Below, in pieces: positions 27,127-35,979 of a stretch of DNA of 64,000 nt. The DNA comes from Desmonostoc geniculatum HA4340-LM1. Its GTDB lineage: Bacteria; Cyanobacteriota; Cyanobacteriia; Cyanobacteriales; Nostocaceae. The position numbers and the translations under genes were made by a program. Location of the stretch: NCBI GenBank assembly GCA_019359545.1, contig JAHHHB010000014.1, positions 1 to 64,000 of the forward strand, given 5' to 3'. Numbering within the stretch: the first letter of the stretch is position 1; every line of letters begins with the position of its first letter. The notes beneath the pieces are model-generated. The model saw nothing but the letters and a program-made list of their open reading frames with translations, was not told the origin of the DNA and made no database searches.

Positions 27127-29625
27127 ATGCAACTTGTTCCCAAAACTAAGGTAGACCGAGAATTTACCCCAATCCTAGAGAAAATTATTCTAGATGTTGG
27201 AGGTATGAAGTGCGCTGGGTGTGTGAAGGCTGTAGAGCGACAGCTAACCCAGCATCCAGGAGTCAAAAGCGCCTGTGTGAACCTGGCAACAGAGGTAGCA
27301 GTTGTAGAGTCACAAGCGGGTGTGGTAGATGCAGATGCACTGGCAAAGCAATTAACAGCCGTTGGATTTCCGACTCAACCCCGAAAAGCCAGTGGTACAG
27401 TAGCAGGGGAGATATCTAACTTACCAGACCCAGCAGAACGGCAACGCCAACAAATGCACTCTTCACTCAGGCAGTTGGCGATCGCTGCCCTGTTGCTGGT
27501 ATTGTCGGCAAGTGGACATTTTGGTAATATTGGCAGTTCAGTGCTGCCAATATTGGATAATATCTGGTTCCACTGTGGACTGGCAACGATCGCCATCCTA
27601 ATTCCTGGCCGCCCGATTTTTGTAGATGGTTGGCTGGGTTGGCGGCGAAACGTACCTAATATGAACACCTTGGTGGGATTGGGAACCCTCACAGCCTACA
27701 TTGCTAGTTTAGTAGCGCTGCTGTTTCCCCAAATGGGTTGGGAGTGCTTCTTTGACGAACCAGTAATGATGCTGGGCTTTATTCTCTTAGGAAGAACATT
27801 AGAGCAACAAGCTAGAGGTCGCGCCGCCGCTGCATTTCGGCAATTGCTGGCACTCCAGCCACTCTTAGCGCGGTTGATTGCCAACCCAGAGGAAGCAGCA
27901 ATCGGGTCTTCTAGTGTAGAGATTCCCGCTGAACAGGTGCGGGTTGGAGAATGCTTACAAGTGCTGCCAGGTGATAAAATCCCCGTTGATGGTGAAGTGA
28001 TAGCTGGTCAAACAACAGTCGATGAGTCGATGTTAACTGGGGAAGCAGTACCAGTGAGCAAGCAACCGGGAGATCTGGTGACAGCTGGGACACTAAACTA
28101 CTCAGGGGCGATCGCCATTCAAGCAACGCGTGTCGGCAGCGATACAACTTTAGCTCAAATTGTTGCCTTAGTAGAAGCCGCCCAAACCCGCAAAGCCCCA
28201 GTACAAAAATTAGCAGATACAGTGGCAGGTTACTTTACCTACGGGGTATTGGCAGCATCTGTATTAACATTTATCTTTTGGTACTTTTTTGGCACTCACA
28301 TCTGGACTGATGTCACCATGTCTAGCGGCATGGAAATGGCTCACCACTCCCCACTCAGTACAGACGCGATTAATCCCGTCTCTACCCACTCTCCCCTATT
28401 AATTAGCTTAAAGTTAGCGATCGCCGTCATGGTAGTCGCCTGTCCCTGTGCTTTGGGACTTGCCACACCAACAGCTATTCTTGTCGGCACTGGTATGGGC
28501 GCAGAACGGGGTCTGTTAATCAAAGGTGGCGATGTTTTAGAAAAAGTACACAAGCTAAACACCGTAGTTTTTGATAAAACCGGCACCTTGACCACAGGTA
28601 ACCCTATCGTCACAGATTGTTTGCTAATTGAGGGACTGGGGACTAGGGACTGGGGACTAGGGACTGAGAATTCCCAATCCCTAATACAACTAGCCGCAGC
28701 CGTAGAAAGCGGTACTCACCATCCCCTAGCAAAAGCGATTCAGCAAGAAGCACAGCAGCAGGAGTTATCGATTCCAGAGGCTGTGGACTTTCACACGGAA
28801 CCAGGACTGGGAGTGTCCGCTGTAGTAGAAGGCACAATCGTGCTATTGGGTAATGCGGACTGGTTAAGTTGGCATGGAATTACCATGAGCGAAACTGCAC
28901 AACAGGTAGCACAGGATTGGGCAACAGCTGGTAAAACTGTGGTTTTCGTGGCAGTTGGCGGAACTTTAGCCGGACTGATTGGTGTTTGCGATCCCCTGAG
29001 GCCAGATGCTAAAACCACCGTAGACAAGCTACGTCACATGGGCTTACGGGTAATGCTCCTCAGTGGCGATCGCCCAGAAGCAGCCAACGCCATAGCCAAA
29101 GAATTAGGATTAGATAGCACTGATGCGATCGCAGGTGTCCCCCCGGCTAAAAAAGCGGCTGCAATACAAGCCCTCCAAGAAGGGACGCGGGGACGTGGGG
29201 ACGCGGGGACGCGGGGACAAAGATATGAAGAAAACTCCTCACTCCCCAATCCCCAATCCTTTGTTGCAATGGTTGGTGATGGTATCAACGATGCCCCAGC
29301 TTTATCCCAAGCCGATGTCGGAATTGCTTTATACTCAGGGACAGATGTGGCTATGGAAACTGCTGAAATTGTTCTAATGCGCGATCGCTTAAACGATGTC
29401 GTCGAATCTATTCAACTCAGTCGCGCCACCTTCAACAAAATTCGCCAAAATCTATTCTGGGCTTTTGCATATAATACAGTTGGTATTCCTTTAGCAGCAG
29501 GTGTTTTGTTGCCTAGTCTCGGTTTTGTTCTTAACCCATCCGGTGCTGCTGCGTTAATGGCTTTTAGCTCTGTTAGCGTCGTCACAAACTCAATATTATT
29601 ACGGCGTTTGGCTCATCACCCGTAG
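27127..29625 (+). CDS. Heavy-metal (copper-type) P-type ATPase
   Basis: An 832-residue P1B ATPase. An N-terminal HMA metal-binding domain has GGMKCAGC at about 25-32. Then come membrane helices, the actuator TGEAVPV, the transport motif CPC in VACPCALGLATP near 437, phosphorylation D in DKTGTLT near 483, the HP motif in THHPLAKA, and GDGINDAPAL near 717. CPC marks monovalent copper (or silver) transport; cyanobacterial relatives are CtaA (import toward thylakoid) and PacS. Which one this is cannot be settled by eye. Three stretches are encoded by intergenic-type repeats: 28341-28400 (before the CPC helix), 28629-28686 (early nucleotide-binding domain) and 29178-29256 (before GDGIND). The frame stays open through all three. 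No metallochaperone gene is adjacent. Confidence 0.9.
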   Translation: MQLVPKTKVDREFTPILEKIILDVGGMKCAGCVKAVERQLTQHPGVKSACVNLATEVAVVESQAGVVDADALAKQLTAVGFPTQPRKASGTVAGEISNLPDPAERQRQQMHSSLRQLAIAALLLVLSASGHFGNIGSSVLPILDNIWFHCGLATIAILIPGRPIFVDGWLGWRRNVPNMNTLVGLGTLTAYIASLVALLFPQMGWECFFDEPVMMLGFILLGRTLEQQARGRAAAAFRQLLALQPLLARLIANPEEAAIGSSSVEIPAEQVRVGECLQVLPGDKIPVDGEVIAGQTTVDESMLTGEAVPVSKQPGDLVTAGTLNYSGAIAIQATRVGSDTTLAQIVALVEAAQTRKAPVQKLADTVAGYFTYGVLAASVLTFIFWYFFGTHIWTDVTMSSGMEMAHHSPLSTDAINPVSTHSPLLISLKLAIAVMVVACPCALGLATPTAILVGTGMGAERGLLIKGGDVLEKVHKLNTVVFDKTGTLTTGNPIVTDCLLIEGLGTRDWGLGTENSQSLIQLAAAVESGTHHPLAKAIQQEAQQQELSIPEAVDFHTEPGLGVSAVVEGTIVLLGNADWLSWHGITMSETAQQVAQDWATAGKTVVFVAVGGTLAGLIGVCDPLRPDAKTTVDKLRHMGLRVMLLSGDRPEAANAIAKELGLDSTDAIAGVPPAKKAAAIQALQEGTRGRGDAGTRGQRYEENSSLPNPQSFVAMVGDGINDAPALSQADVGIALYSGTDVAMETAEIVLMRDRLNDVVESIQLSRATFNKIRQNLFWAFAYNTVGIPLAAGVLLPSLGFVLNPSGAAALMAFSSVSVVTNSILLRRLAHHP

Positions 29626-29873
29626 AATATTCTCAAGCAGGATTTTCAAGCACAAATCTTGCTTATTTCTAAACTGTTACGCATTTAAGTTGCTTATTTA
29701 GTCGTGGAGGTTGTCGTCATTAGTCATTAGTCATTAGTCATTGGTTATTCGTTATTCTGAACTAACAAAGGACAAAGCGCAAAGTCAAAAGCTCAGCCTT
29801 CGTTAGATCGAGACTTTGTAAAAGAGGACTAATGACAAAGGATTAATGACAAAGGACTAATGACAAATGACGA
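29626..29873. repeat. TCATTAG/AATGACAAAGG inverted arrays
   Basis: ATTAGTC units (29716-29745) are followed about 70 bases later by AATGACAAAGGA units (29832-29868), which are their partial complement. A long hairpin is possible between the ATPase and FHA genes. Confidence 0.7.
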
Positions 29874-30028
29874 GTAGAACGGCCATGTTCTACTCTTTCA
29901 AGGTATTATGCAGTTTTAAACCTGATTTAAATCGCCACCAGAAACTATGGTGCGTGAGAATGGCAAGATACGATACTAAACAAATCTTGATTAATCAAAG
30001 TTCCACCGATTTTAGCAACGATTTGTCA

Positions 30029-30469
30029 ATGGCAGCAGAAATCAATGAAAACCATCTACTGATTCTTGAAGACGATCAAGGTCGCAAGGAATTTTCTTTA
30101 GAGCAGCCCGTCTATTCTATTGGTAGAGACCGCGAATGTAATATCCGTTTGATGTCGCAGTTTGTCTCCCGCCGTCATGCCACATTAGTGAGATTGCCAC
30201 GAGAGCATAATAGTCATAGCTACTATTACCGAATAGTAGATGGCGATGCCAAAGGAAAGCCTAGTTCCAACGGTTTGATGATTAATGGACGTAAGATGCC
30301 AGCCCACGATCTAAAAAATGAAGACGAGATCGTTTTTGGTCCTCAAGTACGTGCCATTTATTACCTCTTAAGAAACTCTCAGCGTTTGGGGCAAACGGAT
30401 TCAAGTGAGTACGATATTACATTAATAAACCCCGGAATGACCGAGGATTTAGAGGATTTAGGAGACTGA
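30029..30469 (+). CDS. FHA domain protein
   Basis: A protein of about 146 residues dominated by a forkhead-associated domain, which binds phosphothreonine peptides. Landmarks are YSIGRDRECNIRL (GR), FVSRRHATLVRL (SRRH), SSNGLMINGRK (SNG..NG) and EDEIVFGPQVRAIYYL. It has a short N-terminal strand (LLILEDDQGRKEFSL) and an acidic tail. The partner kinase is not nearby. Starts at 29960 and 29867 are also in frame; 30029 (MAAEINENHLL) is preferred because upstream residues look non-coding and repeat-derived. No Shine-Dalgarno decides it. Confidence 0.82.
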   Translation: MAAEINENHLLILEDDQGRKEFSLEQPVYSIGRDRECNIRLMSQFVSRRHATLVRLPREHNSHSYYYRIVDGDAKGKPSSNGLMINGRKMPAHDLKNEDEIVFGPQVRAIYYLLRNSQRLGQTDSSEYDITLINPGMTEDLEDLGD

Positions 30470-30489
30470 ATTAGAACCACTAAAGTGGA

Positions 30490-30551
30490 CAGCCCACCCA
30501 TAAAAGTCTGGGAATCCCACAGCCCAAAGCTAGCTGTGGGAGCATCAAAAA
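30490..30551 (+). mobile_element. IS605-type right-end-like hairpin
   Basis: CCCACAGC and GCTGTGGG form an 8-base stem (30516-30540) preceded by GGGAAT and followed by GAGCATCAA. The same layout (GAATCCCAC, hairpin, GTGGGAGTACGTCAA) is seen on the reverse strand near 57853. This looks like a solo end of an IS200/IS605 element just after the FHA gene. Confidence 0.4.
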
Positions 30552-30730
30552 GAGCTAGGGGAGCAGGGGAGCAGGGGAGCAGAGGGGAAAGAATACCGCC
30601 CACAAGGAGCCGGCCATGAACCTCCTCCAATAAGAGAAGATTCGGCCCACAAGGGGCAGGACTTGTACCGAAAATAATTTTTTTCCTTTGCCCCTGAAGC
30701 ACCTCTGCCTTATTATCAACTAGATCTTTG
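30552..30730. other. Repeat and unassigned sequence
   Basis: GGGGAGCA units at 30557-30582 are followed by sequence more GC-rich than nearby gaps, with two CCCACAAGG words (30600 and 30646). A reverse frame across it has no recognisable family. Confidence 0.4.
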
Positions 30731-30888
30731 TGCAAGCGCCTACAGCCAGTAGGCTTGGAGATAATCCGAACTAGGGAAATATTCGGAAGCCCCTAGCAAA
30801 ACAAGTCTCATAGGCTAGTCATCTCTTGCGTTGAAATCTGGCTCTTTCAAGCCCATACTGACCCCTTAGGGAAGTGTGGGTAGTTGAC
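30731..30888 (+). ncRNA. Candidate structured RNA / IS605 omega-RNA-like remnant
   Basis: Several nested pairings can be drawn. GCCTAC/GTAGGC is at 30738-30754. CCGAA/TTCGG (30766-30786) has a loop word CTAGGG that can pair with CCCCTAG at 30790-30796, forming a pseudoknot. TTGAAA/TTTCAA is at about 30831-30850. CCCATAC/GTGTGGG (30852-30880) is followed by TAGTTGAC. The last hairpin plus TAGTTGAC resembles the right end of IS605 elements, which doubles as the 3' end of the TnpB guide RNA. No tnpB is present. Strand and expression are inferred only. Confidence 0.35.
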
Positions 30889-30890
30889 AG

Positions 30891-31238
30891 CTATCCTGCA
30901 AGAATTTCAATCAAATGCCAATGACGGCTACTTTCGATCGCCTGCTTGATGAATTCAAACATTTGTCGGCAGTAATTATCCACTTGCAGTGGCAGTTCTT
31001 CATTTTTAATCACAATACTCATCCGGGTTTCTGTTTCAGTACTTTTTGATTTATCAATTAGTACTTCCAGTGTGACTAATTTAGAAAAAGAAACATTACC
31101 AGGAAACTCACGAGCGATAATGTAGTCGCCCGTCTGGTATTGAATATCTAACTGACAGTCCTGTAGAAGTTCTACCAGTAACGGCTGGAGATGGTCACTA
31201 GGAACAGAAACAAGAAATGAACAGGTATAGCGACCCAT
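30891..31238 (-). CDS. Conserved cyanobacterial protein of unknown function
   Basis: A soluble protein of 115 residues (MGRYTCSFLVSVPSDHLQPLL at the N terminus, then YQTGDYIIAREFPGNVSFSKL and a C-terminal helix YCRQMFEFIKQAIESS). The pattern of a first strand, helix, sheet and long final helix suggests a small helix-grip or START-like fold, but I do not recognise a named family. No signal peptide or membrane segment. It is transcribed divergently from thyD with about 150 bases between starts. Its stop lies 2 bases from the candidate RNA element. Confidence 0.7.
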   Translation of the reverse strand: MGRYTCSFLVSVPSDHLQPLLVELLQDCQLDIQYQTGDYIIAREFPGNVSFSKLVTLEVLIDKSKSTETETRMSIVIKNEELPLQVDNYCRQMFEFIKQAIESSRHWHLIEILAG

Positions 31239-31389
31239 AATAGCCCCACGCCTTGCAACACTCCGTCCATCCTATGATACCGAAGCATGTGACATACTCT
31301 TACACTGATTCCAAGCAATCGAGGCCACTGGGTTTTCAGCTTTCAACGCTATAAAAAACTTTAAAATAAGGCTTTGGTAGAGGTAAAAA

Positions 31390-32310
31390 ATGAAAGTAGC
31401 AGTCACTGGAGCAACGGGGTTTGTTGGTAGTCTTTTGGTACAAAGACTCCACCGGGAAGGCCATAGAATACTGGTGTTAACTCGGAATGTTACTTTTGCT
31501 CAAAAAGTTTTTCCATCTGGGGCTTTCCCTAATCTTGAAATTGTTGCCTATACACCCACTAAATCGGGTTCTTGGCAAAGTGCGATCGCACTTTCTGATG
31601 CGGTAGTTAACTTGGCAGGAGAACCCATTGGTGAGGGACGCTGGACACCAGAACGCAAGCAAGAAATCCTCAATAGTCGAAAGTTAGGCACACAAAAAAT
31701 CGTGGAAGCGATAGTCAATGCTAACCCTAAGCCAACAGTGTTAGTCAACGCTTCGGCTATTGGCTACTACGGCACCAGTGAAACAGCTACCTTTGATGAA
31801 ACAAGTTCATCTGGTAAGGATTTTCTCGCCCAAGTCTGCCAAGCCTGGGAAACAGAAGCTACAAAAGTCAAAGACGCTGGTGTGCGGCTAGTAATTCTGC
31901 GTTTCGGTATTGTTTTAGGCAACGGCGGTGCTTTGGCTAAAATGATTCCACCATTTAAACTCTTTGCTGGTGGACCCATTGGCAGTGGTCGTCAGTGGTT
32001 CTCTTGGATTCACGTAGACGACTTAGTTAACCTGATTCTGCAAGCGTTAACGAAACCAGAAATCGAAGGCGTATATAATGCTACTGCTCCTAACCCAGTG
32101 CGGATGGCAGATTTAAGTCATACTTTAGGAGAAGTGATGCATCGTCCTTCTTGGTTACCCGTCCCTGGTTTTGCGATCGAAGCCCTTTTAGGAGACGGAG
32201 CAATAGTAGTTCTAGAAGGTCAAAAAGTCCTACCCAAGCGCACTGTGGAAACAGGCTTTGAGTACCGTTATCCTAATTTGCAAGCAGCACTAAAAGAAAT
32301 TCTCAGATAG
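31390..32310 (+). CDS. thyD: TIGR01777-type NAD(P)-dependent epimerase, ThyD
   Basis: A 306-residue extended short-chain dehydrogenase/epimerase. The Rossmann motif GATGFVG is at residues 7-13, [15 protein letters not shown] (TIGR01777 signature) follows, then ASAIGYYG with the active-site tyrosine and [15 protein letters not shown]. The C-terminal part ([16 protein letters not shown]) is also typical. Cyanobacterial members are called thylakoid membrane protein ThyD; plant homologues affect plastid function. It is a peripheral membrane or soluble protein. The name is from family memory; the substrate is unknown. AGGTAAAAA precedes the ATG. A G-rich/C-rich array starts at the stop codon. Confidence 0.85.
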   Translation: MKVAVTGATGFVGSLLVQRLHREGHRILVLTRNVTFAQKVFPSGAFPNLEIVAYTPTKSGSWQSAIALSDAVVNLAGEPIGEGRWTPERKQEILNSRKLGTQKIVEAIVNANPKPTVLVNASAIGYYGTSETATFDETSSSGKDFLAQVCQAWETEATKVKDAGVRLVILRFGIVLGNGGALAKMIPPFKLFAGGPIGSGRQWFSWIHVDDLVNLILQALTKPEIEGVYNATAPNPVRMADLSHTLGEVMHRPSWLPVPGFAIEALLGDGAIVVLEGQKVLPKRTVETGFEYRYPNLQAALKEILR

Positions 32311-32498
32311 AGTTTGGGAGTGGGGAGTGGGGAGTGGGGAGTTGGGATGAGGGGGATGAGGGAGATAAGAGAGCAAGGGGAGGCAGGGGAGGCAGGGGAG
32401 GCAGGGGGAGAAATAATCAATGCCCAATGCCCAATGCCCAATGCCCAATGCCCCATGCCCCATGCCCCATGCCCCATGCCCCATGCCCAATCTTGCGA
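32311..32498. repeat. GGGGAGT/GGGGAGGCA then TGCCCAA/TGCCCCA arrays
   Basis: From the thyD stop: GGGGAGT units, GATGAGGG units and GGGGAGGCA units to about 32410, then four TGCCCAA and five TGCCCCA units to 32490. The organisation (purine-rich half, then complementary pyrimidine-rich half) is the same as after the DUF3352 gene. Confidence 0.85.
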
Positions 32499-32744
32499 TC
32501 ATTGACTAGAGAAAAATTTTTTGGAAACCCAACTGATAATACCGCTGAGAATAGCACCGCCCATCAGGATACCAATTGCTGGGTTAAATAAGGGTTGCCA
32601 CAATTGATGCCACAAATCCAAACCCAAGTTTACTCCTACAGCATCGCCAACGGCTGCGATCGCTAACCAACCGAAGCCAAACAAAACCAAAAATACATCT
32701 GCGACTAAAAACAGGTTTAGCCAATTTAACAACTTATCTTTCAT
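32499..32744 (-). CDS. Small conserved membrane protein
   Basis: An 81-residue protein, MKDKLLNWLNLFLVADVFLV onward, with two hydrophobic segments (about 5-32 and 54-73) and a basic C-terminal end SWVSKKFF. A segment between them (GDAVGVNLGLDLWHQLWQPLF) is well formed. It looks like a conserved cyanobacterial inner-membrane protein without known function. The start at 32744 is chosen because the upstream extension (MPHAPCPMPHAPCP) is encoded by the CCCCATG repeat array that abuts the gene. Confidence 0.65.
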   Translation of the reverse strand: MKDKLLNWLNLFLVADVFLVLFGFGWLAIAAVGDAVGVNLGLDLWHQLWQPLFNPAIGILMGGAILSGIISWVSKKFFSSQ

Positions 32745-32867
32745 GATTGGGATGGGGCATGGGGCATGGGGCATGGGGCATGGGGCATGGGGCATGGGGG
32801 CAGATGAAGAATAATAACTCTTAACTCCTCACTCCTCACTCAGCACTCAGCACTCAGCACCCACTCC
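32745..32867. repeat. GGGGCAT and ACTCCTC/CACTCAG arrays
   Basis: Six GGGGCAT units lie just upstream of the small membrane protein gene, followed by AACTCCTCACTC and GCACTCA units. This fills the gap to the TPR gene upstream of it. Confidence 0.75.
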
Positions 32868-33290
32868 CTACTCTTCAAACAGCCATTTTTTCACTTTTAT
32901 CAAACTCTGCCAATCTGGTTTCCTAGTTAAACCGTCTTCAATACTATTTTTTATTTCATCTGCCCATTCTGGGTTGACAAAAATTAACTGTTGTGCAAAG
33001 TCAATGTGTTCCCGCAAACCTTTTTGACCTGTTTCCAGCATAGCTAGGGCGAGATTGATTCTCCCCTGTGGGTCTTGTGGATTTAACTTGACTGCTTTAT
33101 TTGCAGCTTTGTAAGCCAAGTTGGGTTTGTTATCGAGTAGATATAACCACGCTAAACATATCCAAGCTGAACTAGTTCTAGGGGCGCGATCGCACACTTC
33201 TTTAAACACAGGGATTAAAGAATCTACTGGTTCTCCAGCTTTATAACGTTCTAAACCTGTGTCAAACAGGGATTCAACTGTTTGAGTCAT
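32868..33290 (-). CDS. Small TPR protein
   Basis: A 140-residue protein of stacked helical repeats: ESLFDTGLERYKAGEPVDSLI, SAWICLAWLYLLDNKPNLAY (TPR consensus W..LG..Y), AANKAVKLNPQDPQGRINLA and HIDFAQQLIFVNPEWADEI. It is probably a cytoplasmic adaptor. It ends with WQSLIKVKKWLFEE. The repeats are unrelated in sequence to the 7.6 kb TPR gene. A TCATTGG array separates it from the Fe-S carrier gene, which is in the same orientation upstream. Confidence 0.8.
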   Translation of the reverse strand: MTQTVESLFDTGLERYKAGEPVDSLIPVFKEVCDRAPRTSSAWICLAWLYLLDNKPNLAYKAANKAVKLNPQDPQGRINLALAMLETGQKGLREHIDFAQQLIFVNPEWADEIKNSIEDGLTRKPDWQSLIKVKKWLFEE

Positions 33291-33424
33291 ACTAAATTAG
33301 TCAATAGTCATTAGTGATTGGTTATTGGTCATTGGTCATTGGTCATTAATCATTAGTCATTGGTCATTTGCTTTGGACGAATGACAAGTGACAAAGGACA
33401 AATGACAACTAACAAATGACAATA
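33291..33424. repeat. GTCATTG then AATGACA arrays
   Basis: TTGGTCATTGGTCATT units are followed by GAATGACAAGTGACAAAGG units. These are complementary halves with a centre near 33375. They occupy the whole gap. Confidence 0.75.
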
Positions 33425-33781
33425 TTACACTCCAAATGACTTACCGCAACCGCAAGTTTGGCTAGCGTTGGGGTTAGTAAATTGGAAGCCACCGCCAATC
33501 ATGGCATCGCTGTAATCGAGCATTAAGCCATAGAGATATAATAGGCTCTTGCGATCGCTAACAATTTTGAAGCCGTCGTAGTCGAAAACTTCGTCCTGAG
33601 GACCGATCTTGCTGGCGTCTTCAAAGTCCATCATGTAAGACATCCCAGAGCAGCCACCCTGACGTACTCCTACCCGCAAGCATAAATCTGTGCCTTGCCT
33701 TTCCTGGAGGGATTTTACCTGGCGCAATGCGGCTTCGCTCAACAGAATTCCGCGTTGTTGAGGCTGAATTGCTTGTGTCAT
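33425..33781 (-). CDS. A-type iron-sulfur cluster carrier (SufA/IscA family)
   Basis: A 118-residue protein with the three conserved cysteines of A-type carriers: C44 in QGGCSGMSY, and C110 and C112 in TCGCGKSF. They bind a transient Fe-S cluster that is passed to target proteins. [15 protein letters not shown] and [13 protein letters not shown] are family blocks. The start at 33781 ([11 protein letters not shown]) is chosen because AAGGAG is about 15 bases upstream and the longer in-frame extension to 33901 has no family likeness. No other suf/isc genes are adjacent. Confidence 0.9.
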   Translation of the reverse strand: MTQAIQPQQRGILLSEAALRQVKSLQERQGTDLCLRVGVRQGGCSGMSYMMDFEDASKIGPQDEVFDYDGFKIVSDRKSLLYLYGLMLDYSDAMIGGGFQFTNPNASQTCGCGKSFGV

Positions 33782-34110
33782 GTGCTTTTTCAACTCCTTA
33801 ACTAGTCTAAGGGTTACCCCGTGTAGGCTTGTTGTTGCCTCTAGGTTGCCCGTTGGTGTTTTTGTATTCATTCTAGCGACATAGATGCCGCTAGATGCCA
33901 AATTGTAAACACTCTGTCAAAAGCGCCCAAAGATTTTTATTCTAGAATTGAGAGACTCACTGTATTTTATAGATTCATATTTTGGAGTTCGAGCCTTTTG
34001 GCAGCCACAGATACAACCACTTTTCTGGTGCAGCCATGAAAATTTTATCCCAGGCTAGCCATCCCCAAAAGTTTAGTTCCTAAAATTGCTTCTTTTGATT
34101 AAGTTACTCT

Positions 34111-35751
34111 ATGACAAGTTTTAATCGCTCTACCAGTCGTCGGTTGAAGAAATTAACTCAAATTCCTTCTGTATGGGAGGGCGATCGTCGTCCGTTGTCA
34201 TCACCAAGCCAGCATTCAGACTCAGAGGCTAAGGGAGAATGCATTCTTTGGGTAGATTTCTCCCAAGGTATTGTCCGAGGTATGGATGTGGTAGCTTCAG
34301 ATATCGGTCCAGAAGCAATAGTTCGCACCTTAATGCGAGCAATGGAACATCCCCACAGTCCAGCAAAACCTGCCAGACCCCAAAGAATTGTAGTCAAAGA
34401 CCGCGAAATCCAATTTTACCTGCGAGGGGTGCTGCAAGATTTGGATATCGCCATTGACTACGCACCAGAACTACCTTTAATTGACGAATTGTTTCGCGGG
34501 TTTGCTGACATCCTCGATAGTCAAACCCCCGACTTACCCCCACAGTACGCACAAATTTTGCGAGAGAAGGCATTTGGAATTTGGCAAGCGGCACCTTGGG
34601 AATTTTTGGAAGAACAGCAAATTTTGTCAATAGAAATTAACAAGTGGGATGTTGGTACTCTCTACGCCTCCATTATGGGAATGCTCGGAATGGAGTATGG
34701 CATTTTGTTTTATCGTTCAGAAGAGTCTCTTAAGCGGTTTCGCGCCGCAGTTTTAAGAGATGAAGAATCACAAGAACGTTTAGAAGAAGCCTTCCTCAAG
34801 CAAGATTGTCTGTTTCTCACTTTCGAGAGTGCTGATGAAACCGACGAAGATGAGGATGATATGGATGATTTGGCAGATTTACCAGTTTCAGATATTGACC
34901 CGACTTTCGGTAATATCCACCCCTTAGAAGGACTGCGTTCTGTTTTGTATGACGAGGAAGCACTGGTAATTTTTGTTGCCATCGAAAGCTTGAGCCGCTT
35001 TCTCCGCGACCACCGGCGTCAGCTGCATTCTGAAATCTTCCCCACCCTCAGCCGTCGCTATCGCATTTCTCCCCCACAGTCTGAAGAATCAACTAAATCT
35101 GTGGCTGTAACAGTCTCTACCATGCCGCAGTTAGCAGCAGAATTAGAGGAAATGGCTGGCTTTGGTGTTGAGGATGAGGAGATTGGCGACCTTGAATCTG
35201 GGACTTTTCGCTCATTACAAGATGACTTGATACCAGAAGATTCTTTCCTCAGTTTGGGTGTGGTGTCTTGGGAAATGTTGGAGTATCTACGAAAAGGCGT
35301 CAATTACCATAAGGCTGGTGAAATCAAAGCAGTGGGTGACGGTTTACCGGTGATTTTAATTCAAACTTCCCGGCCTAAGGCTAAAACTGTAATTGAAAGG
35401 ATTGAAGCAGCAGGGGGACTCAAAGCAATTTGCTTTAATCCAGGTGCTGACCCCTTTGATGGCGATCGCTATGACCTCGGTTTATTGCAAACTCAAAATG
35501 GCGAATTGTTCCTCTTTGGTGAATTTTTAGATGAAGATCCAATTCATGTAGAAGCCCGGAAAAAATGGAATCAGCGGTGTAAAAATACTAAAGGCTACTG
35601 TGGTTTAATCATTGCCAAAGGACTTACTGGAGCTTCGCGCGGTAATCCCCAGTTACGAGATATGATGGCTTTGTTTGAAGGGCGATCGCTCTCACCTAAA
35701 GATTTAGGCATTGGTACTCTCCAACTCATGCCCCAACTTAAATTTGAATAG
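34111..35751 (+). CDS. Large conserved cyanobacterial protein (DUF6930-like)
   Basis: A 546-residue soluble protein. The first half begins with a basic region (RSTSRRLKKLTQIPSVWEGD), then ECILWVDFSQGIVRGMDVV and a predicted alpha/beta domain to about 230. An acidic linker (DETDEDEDDMDDLADLP) precedes a second part with DRYDLGLLQTQNGELFLFGE near the C terminus. I recall this architecture as the cyanobacterial DUF6930 group, of unknown function, but am not certain of the number. No signal peptide or membrane segment. It is monocistronic, with a long gap downstream. Confidence 0.65.
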   Translation: MTSFNRSTSRRLKKLTQIPSVWEGDRRPLSSPSQHSDSEAKGECILWVDFSQGIVRGMDVVASDIGPEAIVRTLMRAMEHPHSPAKPARPQRIVVKDREIQFYLRGVLQDLDIAIDYAPELPLIDELFRGFADILDSQTPDLPPQYAQILREKAFGIWQAAPWEFLEEQQILSIEINKWDVGTLYASIMGMLGMEYGILFYRSEESLKRFRAAVLRDEESQERLEEAFLKQDCLFLTFESADETDEDEDDMDDLADLPVSDIDPTFGNIHPLEGLRSVLYDEEALVIFVAIESLSRFLRDHRRQLHSEIFPTLSRRYRISPPQSEESTKSVAVTVSTMPQLAAELEEMAGFGVEDEEIGDLESGTFRSLQDDLIPEDSFLSLGVVSWEMLEYLRKGVNYHKAGEIKAVGDGLPVILIQTSRPKAKTVIERIEAAGGLKAICFNPGADPFDGDRYDLGLLQTQNGELFLFGEFLDEDPIHVEARKKWNQRCKNTKGYCGLIIAKGLTGASRGNPQLRDMMALFEGRSLSPKDLGIGTLQLMPQLKFE

Positions 35752-35894
35752 TTGCACTCATCGTCGTAATCCTCAATGTCAGATTGCGGCTATCAGAAAT
35801 TAAGTTTATCTCTGTCAAAAAAGGGGCGAAAAAAGCAAAATGGCTAAGGCTTTACCCTTTTCTATTAGACCTCTTGCATAAATCAAAAATAAAG

Positions 35895-35979
35895 AACCCC
35901 ACCCCGCATTTGAGTAAAGCAAACGCTCCCCTCCCCAAAGCATCGGGGAGGTTTTGCGTCAGCAAAGCCGGGGTGGGGT
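35895..35979. repeat. 85-base nested palindrome (ACCCCACCCCG ends)
   Basis: The outer stem ACCCCACCCCG/CGGGGTGGGGT encloses an inner stem CTCCCC/GGGGAG. It may be a folded terminator for the preceding gene or a short mobile palindrome. Confidence 0.65.

Noticed and set aside
30379-30735. Reverse 118-codon frame
   Set aside because: Contains a repeat-coded LLPCSPAPL stretch, overlaps the end of the FHA gene and a solo IS end; no recognisable domain.
32314-32591. Forward and reverse frames over the thyD 3' array
   Set aside because: Low-complexity GEAGEAGE/NAQCPMP strings come from repeats.
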